This document shows, one piece after another, positions 17,520 to 26,232 of a stretch of 64,000 nt of DNA. A program made the translations under genes and the position numbers. The notes beneath the pieces are model-generated. The model was given only the letters and a program-made list of their open reading frames with translations. It searched no databases and was not told where the DNA came from. The first letter of the stretch is position 1. Every line of letters begins with the position of its first letter. The stretch comes from Parabacteroides sp. An277 (GTDB lineage Bacteria; Bacteroidota; Bacteroidia; Bacteroidales; Tannerellaceae): positions 1 to 64,000 of the forward strand of contig NZ_NFJB01000002.1 of the NCBI RefSeq assembly GCF_002159645.1. The letters are read 5' to 3'.

Positions 17520-17549
17520 TTGCTATTTCATTTTTCCTCCTTACCTTTG
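17520..17549 (+). promoter_or_regulatory. promoter of DUF6383 gene 2
   Basis: -33 TTG (17520-17522), 19-nt spacer and -7 TACCTTTG (17542-17549), matching the paralogous promoter at 4686-4715 in both sequence and spacing. Upstream homology continues to about 17440. Confidence 0.78.
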
Positions 17550-17552
17550 CAT

Positions 17553-17844
17553 CGATTCCGCAGCGAATGGGGTTTCGCCTTAGGGAATCGATGAAATATT
17601 GACAAGCATTTTACGAAGATTATTCCAACTTTGAAATCTGGTAAATTTCTAACACAACGGAATAATGGACAATAAATGCTTGCGTGTAGTACAGATTATT
17701 TGTGGGGTTTCCTATACCATATTATATGATATGGTCAGATGGAGATTAAAAATATAATCGTATAAAGCGCGGGCTTTGTTCTATTGTTGTTGTGTGGGCT
17801 TACCAGAGCCTCAAAGTTGACAATAGTAACAAGCCCGCTTTTTT
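17553..17844 (+). ncRNA. candidate structured leader RNA / attenuator, copy 2
   Basis: The architecture matches the copy at 4385-4682. H1 (17553-17590) is CGATTCC/GGAATCG with inner GCGAA/TTCGC. The three-tier domain (17603-17682) has CAAGCATTT/AAATGCTTG, ATTATTCC/GGAATAAT and GAAAT/ATTTC around loop CTGGTAA. A hairpin ACCATAT/ATATGGT (17716-17735) follows. The final helix GCGGGCTT/AAGCCCGC (17767-17838) has CTATTGT/ACAATAG, apical GGGCT-TACCAG-AGCCT and a six-T run. About 92 nt separate the T-run from the start codon. Confidence 0.78.
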
Positions 17845-17936
17845 ATGCCTGTTCATAAACTTATCGAGTTTGTTAGCATTCGTAAAATCGAAGAATGACA
17901 ATCACTTTATTATTAATATTTAAAAGTTTAAGTTTT

Positions 17937-20900
17937 ATGAACAAAAAATTATCTCTGATGCTGGCTGCTTTCGTGGCAGCCGGTTATTCTCTGACGGCAG
18001 AGGCAGGAGTAATTAAGGTGACAGGTCCGGTAACAAACCAATCTTTCATTATTGCTTCTGCAGAACTGGGTACAGAGAATGCAAAAGTATTGGTATCGGA
18101 AGATGGTACATTGAAAGCTGTAGATAAGACATTAGCTGATTTTGCTACAGCAAATGCTGAAAATTCTGCAGATTATCTCTTTGAATTTACAAAAACAAGT
18201 TCAAAATGGTATGTGACTCAAGGAGAGAGCTACATCAGATGGACAAACACAAATTTTGCATTAGGAGCCAACAGTAGTCAAGCTGATTTGACTTGGAATG
18301 CGAAGAATGGTTTGGGCTATAGTGCAAGTGGAACAACTAGGTATATTGCTCCTGCAGAAGAAAGTGGATATTCGGGAAGTGCTACACCTCTTTCTTTATA
18401 TGCCATTTCTGCAAACGTTGCTGATGTAGAAGAACCTGCTTTCTTTAAGGTAGGCGATGAATTCTTGGTAATCTCTACAAATGCAGCAGGTGAAGCTGAA
18501 GTTGTATTGATGAATGCAACAGAATTGGAAATACATCTGGCTACTAATCCTATTGAGTCTGCTCAATGGACGGTTAAAGATGGTATTGTAACATCAGCTA
18601 TGCCTGAATTAACAGCCAAGAACATTGCTGGTTTTGAGGAAGGTGTATTCACTTTAGGCGAAACAGGCGAAGTTGTTTCTGTATACAATAATAAATTGTA
18701 TGTAGGTCAGGCAGCAACTGATGCGGCATCTGCAACGTCAGGTGTAGCAGAAACAGGCGTGGTAGCTCCAACAGGAATTGTTTCGTTTGAAGTTGGCGGT
18801 ACTTTCTTATTGAAGGTAGGCAATGAGACTGATGTGGTTGCACAAGACAAGAGCTCTAATGCTACATTAGGCGAAGCTGCTGACAATGCTTACTGGACGA
18901 TTTCGGAAGACAAGAAGAATCCGGGTGTTTACAAATTCACGAACAATGAGAATGTAGAGTTGTCTATCGATGATGTTTATGAATTTAAGATTGAAAGCGT
19001 AGGAAACGCTTATAATGCTTTCTATTTGATAGATGCTAAAGATGAAGGCAGAGCTGTTAAGTATGACGCTACAACTCAAACATTCTCTTGGGTTTCTATC
19101 TCAGAAGGTGGTGCTTCAGCCTTCGGCGTAGCCATCGTAGCTTCTTCAGCTTACAATGCACAAGAGTTGGCAGATAAGACGGGCGACGGCTTCTATATGA
19201 CATTGAAGAACAATGATACAGATAAGGCTACTACAAACTTGCAAGGTAATCCGTTTGTAGGCAAGTTGCGTCCGGTTTATCCTGTAGATAAGGATGGTAA
19301 AAAGGTTGCTGCGAATTCTGGTAGTGTGGCTGGCTTTAAGGCTTATTCTGCAGATGATAACAATGCGGCTAATTACGAAGAATATCTGTTGGCTAACGAA
19401 AGTGGCATCATCGTATTGGATTTGGATGAAGATCATAAGTGGTCTGTAGAAGGTATTAATGAATTCAATGGTGCTGGCGGCGGATTCAAGTTCAAGACTT
19501 TCTCGAATGCCGATATGGTTGCTATCTTGAATGCGAAGAGTGGCGATGATGCTTATGAGACGAAACAAAATGTAGCTTATACATTTACAATTACTTATAA
19601 GGATTCTCATAAGCAGGATATCGATTTGATTAAAGTGAAGGGAGTTTCTCCTGCCAATAATCGGAATGAATATCGTGTTATCTCTTACAATAATGCTTCT
19701 GGCTACTTCTTGTCTGCTGGTTTAATGGGCGTTGGTAATCCTGTATACGCTGTATTCGGAAGCCCAGCTATGGTTCAGACTACAGACGCAGAGAACAACC
19801 CGTTGCTGAATAAGTATGTCAACATCACCTTGAAGACTTCGAATGCTCGCAATAACAACAAAGTGATTGCCATGAATGAAGATGGCAATGTTGCTGCTGT
19901 TCAGGCAAGCAAGTTCTTGTTCAGCAAACCGGAAGGACAATGGGCTGTAACGGCTACAGAGGCTACAGTTGATGAAGAGACGGAAGCTGAAGATAGCTAT
20001 GCATTTACTTTCACGAACCGCGAATCGGGCAAATCGTTCCAAGTAGAAAATATGTACTACTTAGGCGACAACCAGTATGCTGTATATTATAACGGTAGTG
20101 CGAAGTTCAGCGGTTATGGAAGCGCAGCTACGCGTGATACATTGATCATCGCTCCTTCTGCCGCTTCTGAATTGAAGAACGACCGCGTTCAGATGGACGG
20201 TTATGCAAACTTCAAGGCTGAAGATGTATTGGATACGCAATATCGTTTGGCAGTAGCTTCTACGGAAGAAACGGACTTCTACGTAACTGAAAACCATTCA
20301 GGCAAGCACTTACTGGGCTTGACGAAGGAAGTCGGTGACGCTGCTACTTGGAGCTTGGTTCCGATGACGGCTGCCAGAACTTACAATACATTCGGTGGCG
20401 TGAAAACTCCGACAGACTCTGTATATGTATTCAATACAGTAGGTTACTACGATTCGAAGGACAAGTATCAGGAAGCAACGGATACATTGGCAATGGTAAG
20501 CTATGTACTGCAGAATACGAAGAACGGTGAATACCTGACTTACGAAAATCCGCAGACATTGGATATCTTGTCGATGATTTGCGACCCGAACTCAACTACT
20601 TCGTCTACGAAGGATTTGAAAGAGGCTTATCGCTTTGTATTGAAGGAAAAGCAAAATGGTCTGTACAATGTGTTAGGTATCAAATACAATGAAAAGAATC
20701 ATTGCTACACATTGAACTTGGATAACAAGTTGTATGGCGCAACGACTACTAAGCAGGGTGCTGTAGAAGTTGAATTGGCTTACGACCAAGTAAATTCGAA
20801 CGACTTGTTCGACCTTCAGATTGTGGATGCTCCGGAATACAAGTTGTTAGACCGTGGCGATACGATCCGTCTGTTCCGCGAAGAAAACGATTACGAAGTG

Positions 20901-21779
20901 ATGTACGAAAACGGCCAGTTCTTGAACTTGGGCAACATTGCACAGATTACGGATATGGCTCCGGCCCTCTACGTGGATACGGCTTACGTGAACCGTGGTC
21001 ACAACAACCGCTACCAGTATTTGTTGGTTGTCAATCCGAAGTATGTGCCTGAATTGCCTTGCGACATTCCTGGACACCCGGCTGTTCATCCGGATACTAC
21101 TTACGGACGCTTCTTGGTGAACATGATCGATACGGCTTATGTAGCTTATACAAAGGGTGCTATCCATACGAACAAGTACATCAACGAAGAAGAGGTTGAC
21201 GAACCGTATGCTAAGTTATCATTCGTTTATGGTTTCCATACGGGCGACAAGCTCTATATCACAGACGAAAACTACCAGAAGTCAAACAACCCGGCCGATG
21301 TAATCGACCTCAGCACACGCGACTTCAACGTAGCTAAGTTCGCATTCCGTTATGTGAATTCGATCAACGAAGGCGAAGAAAGCGCATTCAAGATCCAGAC
21401 AGGTTACTATGACTACAATAGTTACATTGCAAACGACAAGCGTCCGAGCGTCGCAGAAGATGGTTATTTGAAGACTGTCAATGGTGTAGTAGTAGTTGCT
21501 AAAGGTTACACGAAGGGTGAAGAATTCAACTTGACAGCTGAGGCTTCTGACCCGACAGCTAACGAGACAATCACCGCTGAAGGTGCAGTTTCAGTAGTTG
21601 CTACTGACGGTGCCGTAACCATCAAGGGTGCGGAAGGCAAGAACGTAGTGATTGCTACTATCTTGGGTAAGGTTGTCGCTAACGAGACAATCAACTCGGA
21701 TAATGAGACGATCGCAGTTCCGGCTGGTATCGCAGTGGTATCGGTAGACGGCGAATCGTTCAAGGTAGTCGTTAAATAA
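17937..21779 (+). CDS. giant secreted surface protein with DUF6383 C-terminal domain (paralog 2)
   Basis: A 1280-residue protein starting MNKKLSLMLAAFVAAGYS, with the signal peptide ending near LTAEAG. The start is fixed by alignment with the paralog at 167-4279, in which the same GTTTTATGAAC context begins the gene; a Met 14 codons upstream is not conserved. The body is beta-rich and repetitive with no catalytic motif. The last 400 residues match the paralog (DTAYVNRG, GRFLVN, FNVAKFAFRY), and the terminal DUF6383/type IX-like domain ends ESFKVVVK. Surface export is inferred. It lacks the beta-helix-like N-terminal module of paralog 1. Confidence 0.87.
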   Translation: MNKKLSLMLAAFVAAGYSLTAEAGVIKVTGPVTNQSFIIASAELGTENAKVLVSEDGTLKAVDKTLADFATANAENSADYLFEFTKTSSKWYVTQGESYIRWTNTNFALGANSSQADLTWNAKNGLGYSASGTTRYIAPAEESGYSGSATPLSLYAISANVADVEEPAFFKVGDEFLVISTNAAGEAEVVLMNATELEIHLATNPIESAQWTVKDGIVTSAMPELTAKNIAGFEEGVFTLGETGEVVSVYNNKLYVGQAATDAASATSGVAETGVVAPTGIVSFEVGGTFLLKVGNETDVVAQDKSSNATLGEAADNAYWTISEDKKNPGVYKFTNNENVELSIDDVYEFKIESVGNAYNAFYLIDAKDEGRAVKYDATTQTFSWVSISEGGASAFGVAIVASSAYNAQELADKTGDGFYMTLKNNDTDKATTNLQGNPFVGKLRPVYPVDKDGKKVAANSGSVAGFKAYSADDNNAANYEEYLLANESGIIVLDLDEDHKWSVEGINEFNGAGGGFKFKTFSNADMVAILNAKSGDDAYETKQNVAYTFTITYKDSHKQDIDLIKVKGVSPANNRNEYRVISYNNASGYFLSAGLMGVGNPVYAVFGSPAMVQTTDAENNPLLNKYVNITLKTSNARNNNKVIAMNEDGNVAAVQASKFLFSKPEGQWAVTATEATVDEETEAEDSYAFTFTNRESGKSFQVENMYYLGDNQYAVYYNGSAKFSGYGSAATRDTLIIAPSAASELKNDRVQMDGYANFKAEDVLDTQYRLAVASTEETDFYVTENHSGKHLLGLTKEVGDAATWSLVPMTAARTYNTFGGVKTPTDSVYVFNTVGYYDSKDKYQEATDTLAMVSYVLQNTKNGEYLTYENPQTLDILSMICDPNSTTSSTKDLKEAYRFVLKEKQNGLYNVLGIKYNEKNHCYTLNLDNKLYGATTTKQGAVEVELAYDQVNSNDLFDLQIVDAPEYKLLDRGDTIRLFREENDYEVMYENGQFLNLGNIAQITDMAPALYVDTAYVNRGHNNRYQYLLVVNPKYVPELPCDIPGHPAVHPDTTYGRFLVNMIDTAYVAYTKGAIHTNKYINEEEVDEPYAKLSFVYGFHTGDKLYITDENYQKSNNPADVIDLSTRDFNVAKFAFRYVNSINEGEESAFKIQTGYYDYNSYIANDKRPSVAEDGYLKTVNGVVVVAKGYTKGEEFNLTAEASDPTANETITAEGAVSVVATDGAVTIKGAEGKNVVIATILGKVVANETINSDNETIAVPAGIAVVSVDGESFKVVVK

Positions 21780-21821
21780 TTGACAATTGACAGGTGACAA
21801 TTGACAATTATCCATTGAACA

Positions 21822-21973
21822 AAGTTCATAACATTATAAATTTAAGTTGTTAATAAATAGTTAATAAGCTGCATCAGCCCCTCGCGAGAGTCGCCGCAGC
21901 CAAAGAAATACGTTAGTATTAATATTAGTAGAAAATTCTATTCAAGGCGCTCCCTTCTGGGAAGACCGGAGCG
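21822..21973 (+). other. conserved 3' untranslated region and hairpin, copy 2
   Basis: Counterpart of 12-160, inverted. It contains the GCTGC/GCAGC hairpin with a TCGCGA core, the TATTAATA near-palindrome and the terminal hairpin CGCTCC/GGAGCG (21948-21973). Immediately upstream (21781-21815) are short ATTGACA repeats of a kind common in Bacteroidales spacers. Confidence 0.6.
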
Positions 21974-21984
21974 TAAAACTCTTA

Positions 21985-22024
21985 AGAGCCTCTTTTCGGT
22001 TTCGGCCGAGAAGGGGCTTTTTAG
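21985..22024 (+). terminator. intrinsic terminator of DUF6383 gene 2
   Basis: AGCC-CTT-TCGG pairs with CCGA-AAG-GGCT through two small bulges, followed by TTTTTAG. It lies just past the conserved 3' region. Copy 1 has no counterpart inside the window, because the window begins there. Confidence 0.7.
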
Positions 22025-22046
22025 TTGCCTATTAGAACCATAGGAC

Positions 22047-22173
22047 GGTTAGCCTCAGCACCGCCACACGGTTAGCCTCAGCACCGCCACACGGTTAGCC
22101 TCAGCACCGTCGCATGGTTAGCCTCAGCACTGCCACACGGTTAGCCTCAGCACTGCCACACGGTTAGCCTCGG
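22047..22173. repeat. 23-bp tandem repeat array
   Basis: Five full units and one partial unit of 23 bp, each starting GGTTAGCCTCAGCAC and differing at one to three positions (CCGCCACAC, CCGTCGCAT or CTGCCACAC endings). There are no spacers, so it is not CRISPR. It is non-coding and lies just beyond the terminator of the DUF6383 gene. Confidence 0.85.
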
Positions 22174-22192
22174 AACATTTTCCGGAGGTATC

Positions 22193-22278
22193 GAACGTAG
22201 GCCTACGTTCGGAGGTGACGTAGTACTATGTGGTGACCCAACGTAGCGTTACGTCTGCATCGAACGTAGTACTACGTC
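22193..22278. repeat. cluster of four ACGTA palindromes
   Basis: GAACGTAGGCCTACGTTC (22193-22210) is a perfect 18-bp palindrome. It is followed by GACGTAGTACTATGTGG (22217-22233), ACGTAGCGTTACGTC (22240-22254) and GAACGTAGTACTACGTC (22262-22278). The spacing of 22-24 bp equals the unit length of the array just upstream, suggesting both derive from one expanding array. Confidence 0.7.
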
Positions 22279-22337
22279 TGGTATCGACGCAAATATTAAG
22301 GTTTGTTTGGAGGGCTTCTGATGCAAAGTAAAAATAA

Positions 22338-22482
22338 GGTGTGTCATAATGGGTATATGGCACACTGAACACCGATTAAACAGATAACCACAGATTTATT
22401 TAGTTATAATCAATAAAAAAGAATCTGCGGTCATCTGTTAAATCTGCGTCCTCTGTGTGCCATTTCCTATTTTGACACAGCC
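22338..22482. repeat. MITE-like palindromic element with GGTGTG termini
   Basis: An element of about 145 bp. Left end: GGTGTGTCATAATGGGTATA; the right end, read on the minus strand, begins GGCTGTGTCAAAATAGG. The interior is also an inverted repeat (AACAGAT-ACC-CAGATT / AATCTG-GGT-ATCTGTT). The same two ends, inverted, bound a 71-bp element at 34084-34154, and single ends occur at 44391 and 45556. No ORF is inside. Beyond it, 22483-22635 is a GC-richer stretch in which I recognise nothing. Confidence 0.6.
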
Positions 22483-22639
22483 CCTGAAATATGAACTAAG
22501 GACAGGGCGGCCGAAGGGAAGGCATCCCCATCAGGCGTTGGGAGAGACCTTTCGACTCCGTTCCAGGTGGCACAAGGGGAAAAGCAAGGCACCGCAAAGA
22601 GCCGTTTAAGCTGCGTTTCACAACAATTTAGGCAAACAA

Positions 22640-22671
22640 TTTGCGATATTAAAAGAATAAACCTATTTTTG
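22640..22671 (+). promoter_or_regulatory. promoter of tig
   Basis: -33 TTTG (22640-22643), 20-nt spacer, -7 TATTTTTG (22664-22671). It is 46 nt before the tig start codon. Confidence 0.7.
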
Positions 22672-22717
22672 CAGCCTCAATTGAGAATTGAATAATTAAT
22701 TAAATACATCATTCAGA

Positions 22718-24073
22718 ATGAACGTTTCTTTTGTAGAAAAAGACCCTACGTGGGGTCTTATTAGATTGGACATTGTAAAGAACGACTATGCGGCAGCCGT
22801 AGAGGCAAAATTACGCACGGCTCGCCGTCGGGCAAATGTACCGGGTTTCCGCGTCGGGATGGTTCCGATGGGGATGATTAAGAAAATGTACGGCAAAAGC
22901 CTTTTATTGGAAGAGATTAACCGTTTGGTATCCGAAAACTTGTTCAAGTATGTAAAAGATACGAATCTTCCTATCCTTGGCGAACCGATGCCAAGCGAAG
23001 CTGAACCTTCTAACGTGGATTTGGACACGCAAGAAGATTTCACCTTCAACTTCGACGTCATTCTTTACCCCAGACTCAATATTGCATTGGGCAAAGAAGA
23101 CACGCTGACGTATTACAAAGTGAATATCGACGACGATATGCTGAATAAGCAAGTAGAAGCTTATGCAGCCAACTTCGGTTCGTATGAGAAGGTAGACGAA
23201 GCGGAAGAAAAGGACTTGGTGAAGGGTACTATCGCCGAATTGGAAAACGGCACTCCGAAAGAGGGCGGCATCGTGGTAGAAAACGCCGTGTTGATGCCTC
23301 AATATATCAAAAACGACGAAGAGAAAGCCAAATTCATCGGGGCAAAGACAAACTCGGTGATTGTCTTCAATCCGCACAAGGCGTTCAACGGTTCTGAACC
23401 GGAAATCGCCAGCTTCTTGCGCGTAAAGAAGGAACAGGTGGCTGAATTGACAGGCGACTTTAGCTTCGAAATCAAAGAAATCACGCGCCATAAGAATGCG
23501 GAACTGAACCAGGAACTGTTCGACAAGGTATTCGGCGAAAACGTCGTTACCAGCGAAGAAGAGTTTAAAAACAACATCCGCGAAGCCCTGGAAGAGCAAT
23601 TCACTCCGCAGAGCGACTACAAGTTCTTGAATGACGCACGCCCCTTGTTAATGCAAAAAGCAGGCGACATCAAGTTGGCAGACAACCTCCTATTGCGTTG
23701 GTTGAAGCTGACGAACGAAAAGGCAACTGAAGAAGCGTTGGAAAGAGACTATTACGAATCCAGCCGCGACGCCTTGCTTTACGACATCCTCCGAAACAGC
23801 TTGGTGAGCCAAGCCAATATTCAAGTAAACGATGAGGATATCGACGAATATGCTAAGCGCGTAGCTAAAGCTCAATTCGCACAATACGGCATGCTGTCTG
23901 TTCCGGAAGACGTCTTAGACAACTATGCCAAGGAAATGTTGAAGAACAGACAAACGATGGAAAACATCAAAGAACGTGCGAAAGATGAGAAGTTGGCTAC
24001 TTGGATGAAGGAACAAGTTTCATTGGACCTCAAACTGCTTTCCGCAGAAGAATTCGCTAAATTATTTGCTTAA
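22718..24073 (+). CDS. tig: trigger factor
   Basis: A 451-residue ribosome-associated chaperone. The N-terminal ribosome-binding domain has the tail signature VPGFRVGMVP; the usual lysine of GFRxGKxP is Met here. A middle domain with weak similarity to the FKBP fold follows, then a long helical C-terminal domain from about residue 260. It receives nascent chains at the exit tunnel. It stands upstream of clpP-clpX, the usual order across bacteria, though here it has its own promoter and clpP has another. Confidence 0.9.
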   Translation: MNVSFVEKDPTWGLIRLDIVKNDYAAAVEAKLRTARRRANVPGFRVGMVPMGMIKKMYGKSLLLEEINRLVSENLFKYVKDTNLPILGEPMPSEAEPSNVDLDTQEDFTFNFDVILYPRLNIALGKEDTLTYYKVNIDDDMLNKQVEAYAANFGSYEKVDEAEEKDLVKGTIAELENGTPKEGGIVVENAVLMPQYIKNDEEKAKFIGAKTNSVIVFNPHKAFNGSEPEIASFLRVKKEQVAELTGDFSFEIKEITRHKNAELNQELFDKVFGENVVTSEEEFKNNIREALEEQFTPQSDYKFLNDARPLLMQKAGDIKLADNLLLRWLKLTNEKATEEALERDYYESSRDALLYDILRNSLVSQANIQVNDEDIDEYAKRVAKAQFAQYGMLSVPEDVLDNYAKEMLKNRQTMENIKERAKDEKLATWMKEQVSLDLKLLSAEEFAKLFA

Positions 24074-24115
24074 AGTGCGTCAAACACACTGATAAAAAAG
24101 ACAAAAAATAGCAAA

Positions 24116-24226
24116 AAAGGGATTTCCTCCTGAGAAAAGTAGCTTAACGGACAAAATAAATTGTTCCATTCGAAAATTTATTTATAACTTTGTTATCCGT
24201 TGGGCGAAGAAGGAGAAAATCCCTTT
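24116..24226. repeat. inverted repeat bracketing the clpP promoter
   Basis: AAAGGGATTTCCTCCT (24117-24132) and AGGAGAAAATCCCTTT (24211-24226) are complementary at 15 of 16 positions. The left arm lies upstream of the promoter and the right arm in the 5' leader, so the pair works either as DNA (binding or looping) or, in read-through RNA from tig, as a long-range stem. Confidence 0.5.
24161..24192 (+). promoter_or_regulatory. promoter of clpP-clpX
   Basis: -33 TTG (24161-24163), 21-nt spacer, -7 TAACTTTG (24185-24192). The predicted leader is about 75 nt. Confidence 0.65.
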
Positions 24227-24272
24227 CTTATGTCTTAACGACGGACAACTACATTAATACATATATTATAAT

Positions 24273-24944
24273 ATGGATGATTTCAGAAAATATGCAACCC
24301 GGCATTTAGGGATGAGCGGGACAGCACTGGATAGTTATATGAATCACATGAACATTACCAGCAGCTACATTTCGCCGACCATTATCGAAGAACGGCAGCT
24401 GAACGTAGCACAGATGGATGTGTTCTCCCGCTTGATGATGGACCGCATCATCTTCTTGGGCACGCAGATTGACGACTACACGGCCAATGTAATCCAAGCC
24501 CAATTACTGTACTTGGATTCGAGCGATCCTGGAAAAGATATTTCAATTTATATCAATTCGCCGGGAGGCTCTGTCTATGCAGGTTATGGCATTTACGATA
24601 CGATGCAATTCATCGGGTCAGACGTATCGACGATTTGTACCGGCATGGCCGCCTCGATGGCCTCTGTTTTGTTGGTGGCTGGGACAAAAGGAAAACGATA
24701 TGCCTTAAAACATTCACGCGTCATGATCCACCAACCGTTGGGTGGCGCACAAGGACAAGCTTCCGATATCGAAATTACCGCGCGGGAGATTTTAAAAATA
24801 AAGAAAGAATTATATACCATCATTTCCGAACACTCCGGGAAACCATTCGAAGAGGTAGAACGAGATAGCGACCGCGACTTCTGGATGACCGCTGAAGAGG
24901 CGAAAGCGTATGGTATGATAGATGAAATCTTGACTCGAAAATAA
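24273..24944 (+). CDS. clpP: ATP-dependent Clp protease proteolytic subunit
   Basis: A 223-residue serine peptidase that forms the tetradecameric barrel fed by ClpX. The catalytic serine is in [11 protein letters not shown] and the histidine in [10 protein letters not shown]; the aspartate lies in the DRDFWM segment. The N-terminus is about 25 residues longer than the E. coli mature enzyme, as is common in Bacteroidetes. clpX follows after 19 nt, so the two form an operon. Confidence 0.95.
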   Translation: MDDFRKYATRHLGMSGTALDSYMNHMNITSSYISPTIIEERQLNVAQMDVFSRLMMDRIIFLGTQIDDYTANVIQAQLLYLDSSDPGKDISIYINSPGGSVYAGYGIYDTMQFIGSDVSTICTGMAASMASVLLVAGTKGKRYALKHSRVMIHQPLGGAQGQASDIEITAREILKIKKELYTIISEHSGKPFEEVERDSDRDFWMTAEEAKAYGMIDEILTRK

Positions 24945-24963
24945 CTTAAAAAGAAAGGAATAT

Positions 24964-26196
24964 ATGGCCAAAGCAGGCGATACGTGTTCGTTTTGTGGAC
25001 GTAGTAGTCGGGATGTCAAACTGTTGATAAACGGAATCAACGGAGCCATCTGCGACGATTGCGCCGCACAAGCGTACGAAATAGTAAAAGAACAATTCGG
25101 GAAGAAAAAGTCGACATTAGACCTTGACCGAAATGAATTACCCAAACCGGAAGAGATTAAAGCGTTTTTAGACCAATATGTCATTGGGCAGGACGATGCC
25201 AAACGCTATTTATCGGTTTCCGTCTACAACCACTATAAACGTTTGCTCCAAGAGGAAACGGATGATGATGTAGAAATCGAGAAGTCAAACATCATCATGG
25301 TCGGGTCGACAGGTACAGGGAAAACGCTGTTGGCCCGTACGATAGCCAAACTTTTGCATGTCCCTTTTGCCATTGTGGATGCCACGGTGCTTACACAAGC
25401 AGGATATGTAGGAGAAGATATAGAAAGTATCTTGACACGTTTATTGCAAGCGGCCGATTATGATGTAGACTCCGCTGAACGTGGCATTGTGTTTATCGAC
25501 GAAATCGATAAGATAGCACGTAAAGGCGACAACCCTTCCATCACACGCGATGTAAGTGGAGAAGGTGTCCAACAAGGCTTATTAAAATTACTGGAAGGTT
25601 CCGTAGTGAACGTACCGCCCCAGGGAGGACGCAAACATCCGGAGCAGAAAATGATACCAGTCAATACAAAGAATATTCTGTTTATTTGCGGAGGGGCTTT
25701 TGATGGTATAGAAAAGAAAATCGCGCAACGTTTGAATACGCGCGTAGTGGGCTATGCCGCCAGCAAAGATACCGCACAAGTCGACCGAAGCAATATGTTG
25801 AAATATATTACGCCAACGGATTTAAAATCGTTCGGATTGATTCCAGAGATTATTGGACGATTACCGCTTTTGACCTATTTAAATCCGTTAGACCGAGAAG
25901 CATTGCGGAATATTTTGACAGAACCGAAAAATTCAATCATCAAACAATATATCAAGTTGTTTGCCATGGACGGCATTCAGTTAAGTTTTGATGAGGATGT
26001 ATATGAATTTATCGTAGATAAGGCATTGGAGTTCAAGTTAGGGGCACGTGGTTTGCGTTCGATTGTAGAAGCTATCATGATGGACGCAATGTTTAAGATG
26101 CCTTCAGAAGATAAAAAAGAACTCCGCGTAACTCTCGAATATGCAAAAGAGGAATTCAATAAAACGGATGTAAATCGATTGCAAGTAGCAGGATGA
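24964..26196 (+). CDS. clpX: ATP-dependent Clp protease ATP-binding subunit ClpX
   Basis: A 410-residue AAA+ unfoldase. The N-terminal zinc-binding domain is formed by CSFC and CDDC. Walker A is GSTGTGKTLLA and Walker B FIDEIDK; the substrate loop GLIPEIIGRLP is present. It recognises tagged proteins and threads them into ClpP. recQ follows 36 nt downstream and is probably in the same transcript. Confidence 0.96.
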   Translation: MAKAGDTCSFCGRSSRDVKLLINGINGAICDDCAAQAYEIVKEQFGKKKSTLDLDRNELPKPEEIKAFLDQYVIGQDDAKRYLSVSVYNHYKRLLQEETDDDVEIEKSNIIMVGSTGTGKTLLARTIAKLLHVPFAIVDATVLTQAGYVGEDIESILTRLLQAADYDVDSAERGIVFIDEIDKIARKGDNPSITRDVSGEGVQQGLLKLLEGSVVNVPPQGGRKHPEQKMIPVNTKNILFICGGAFDGIEKKIAQRLNTRVVGYAASKDTAQVDRSNMLKYITPTDLKSFGLIPEIIGRLPLLTYLNPLDREALRNILTEPKNSIIKQYIKLFAMDGIQLSFDEDVYEFIVDKALEFKLGARGLRSIVEAIMMDAMFKMPSEDKKELRVTLEYAKEEFNKTDVNRLQVAG

Positions 26197-26232
26197 TAAG
26201 ACGAAAAACCTATTTCTAATCATGTTTTTAGT

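Noticed and set aside
22047-22173. CRISPR array
   Set aside because: Units are contiguous with no unique spacers, and no cas gene is in the window. The same holds for the 40-bp and 42-bp arrays.
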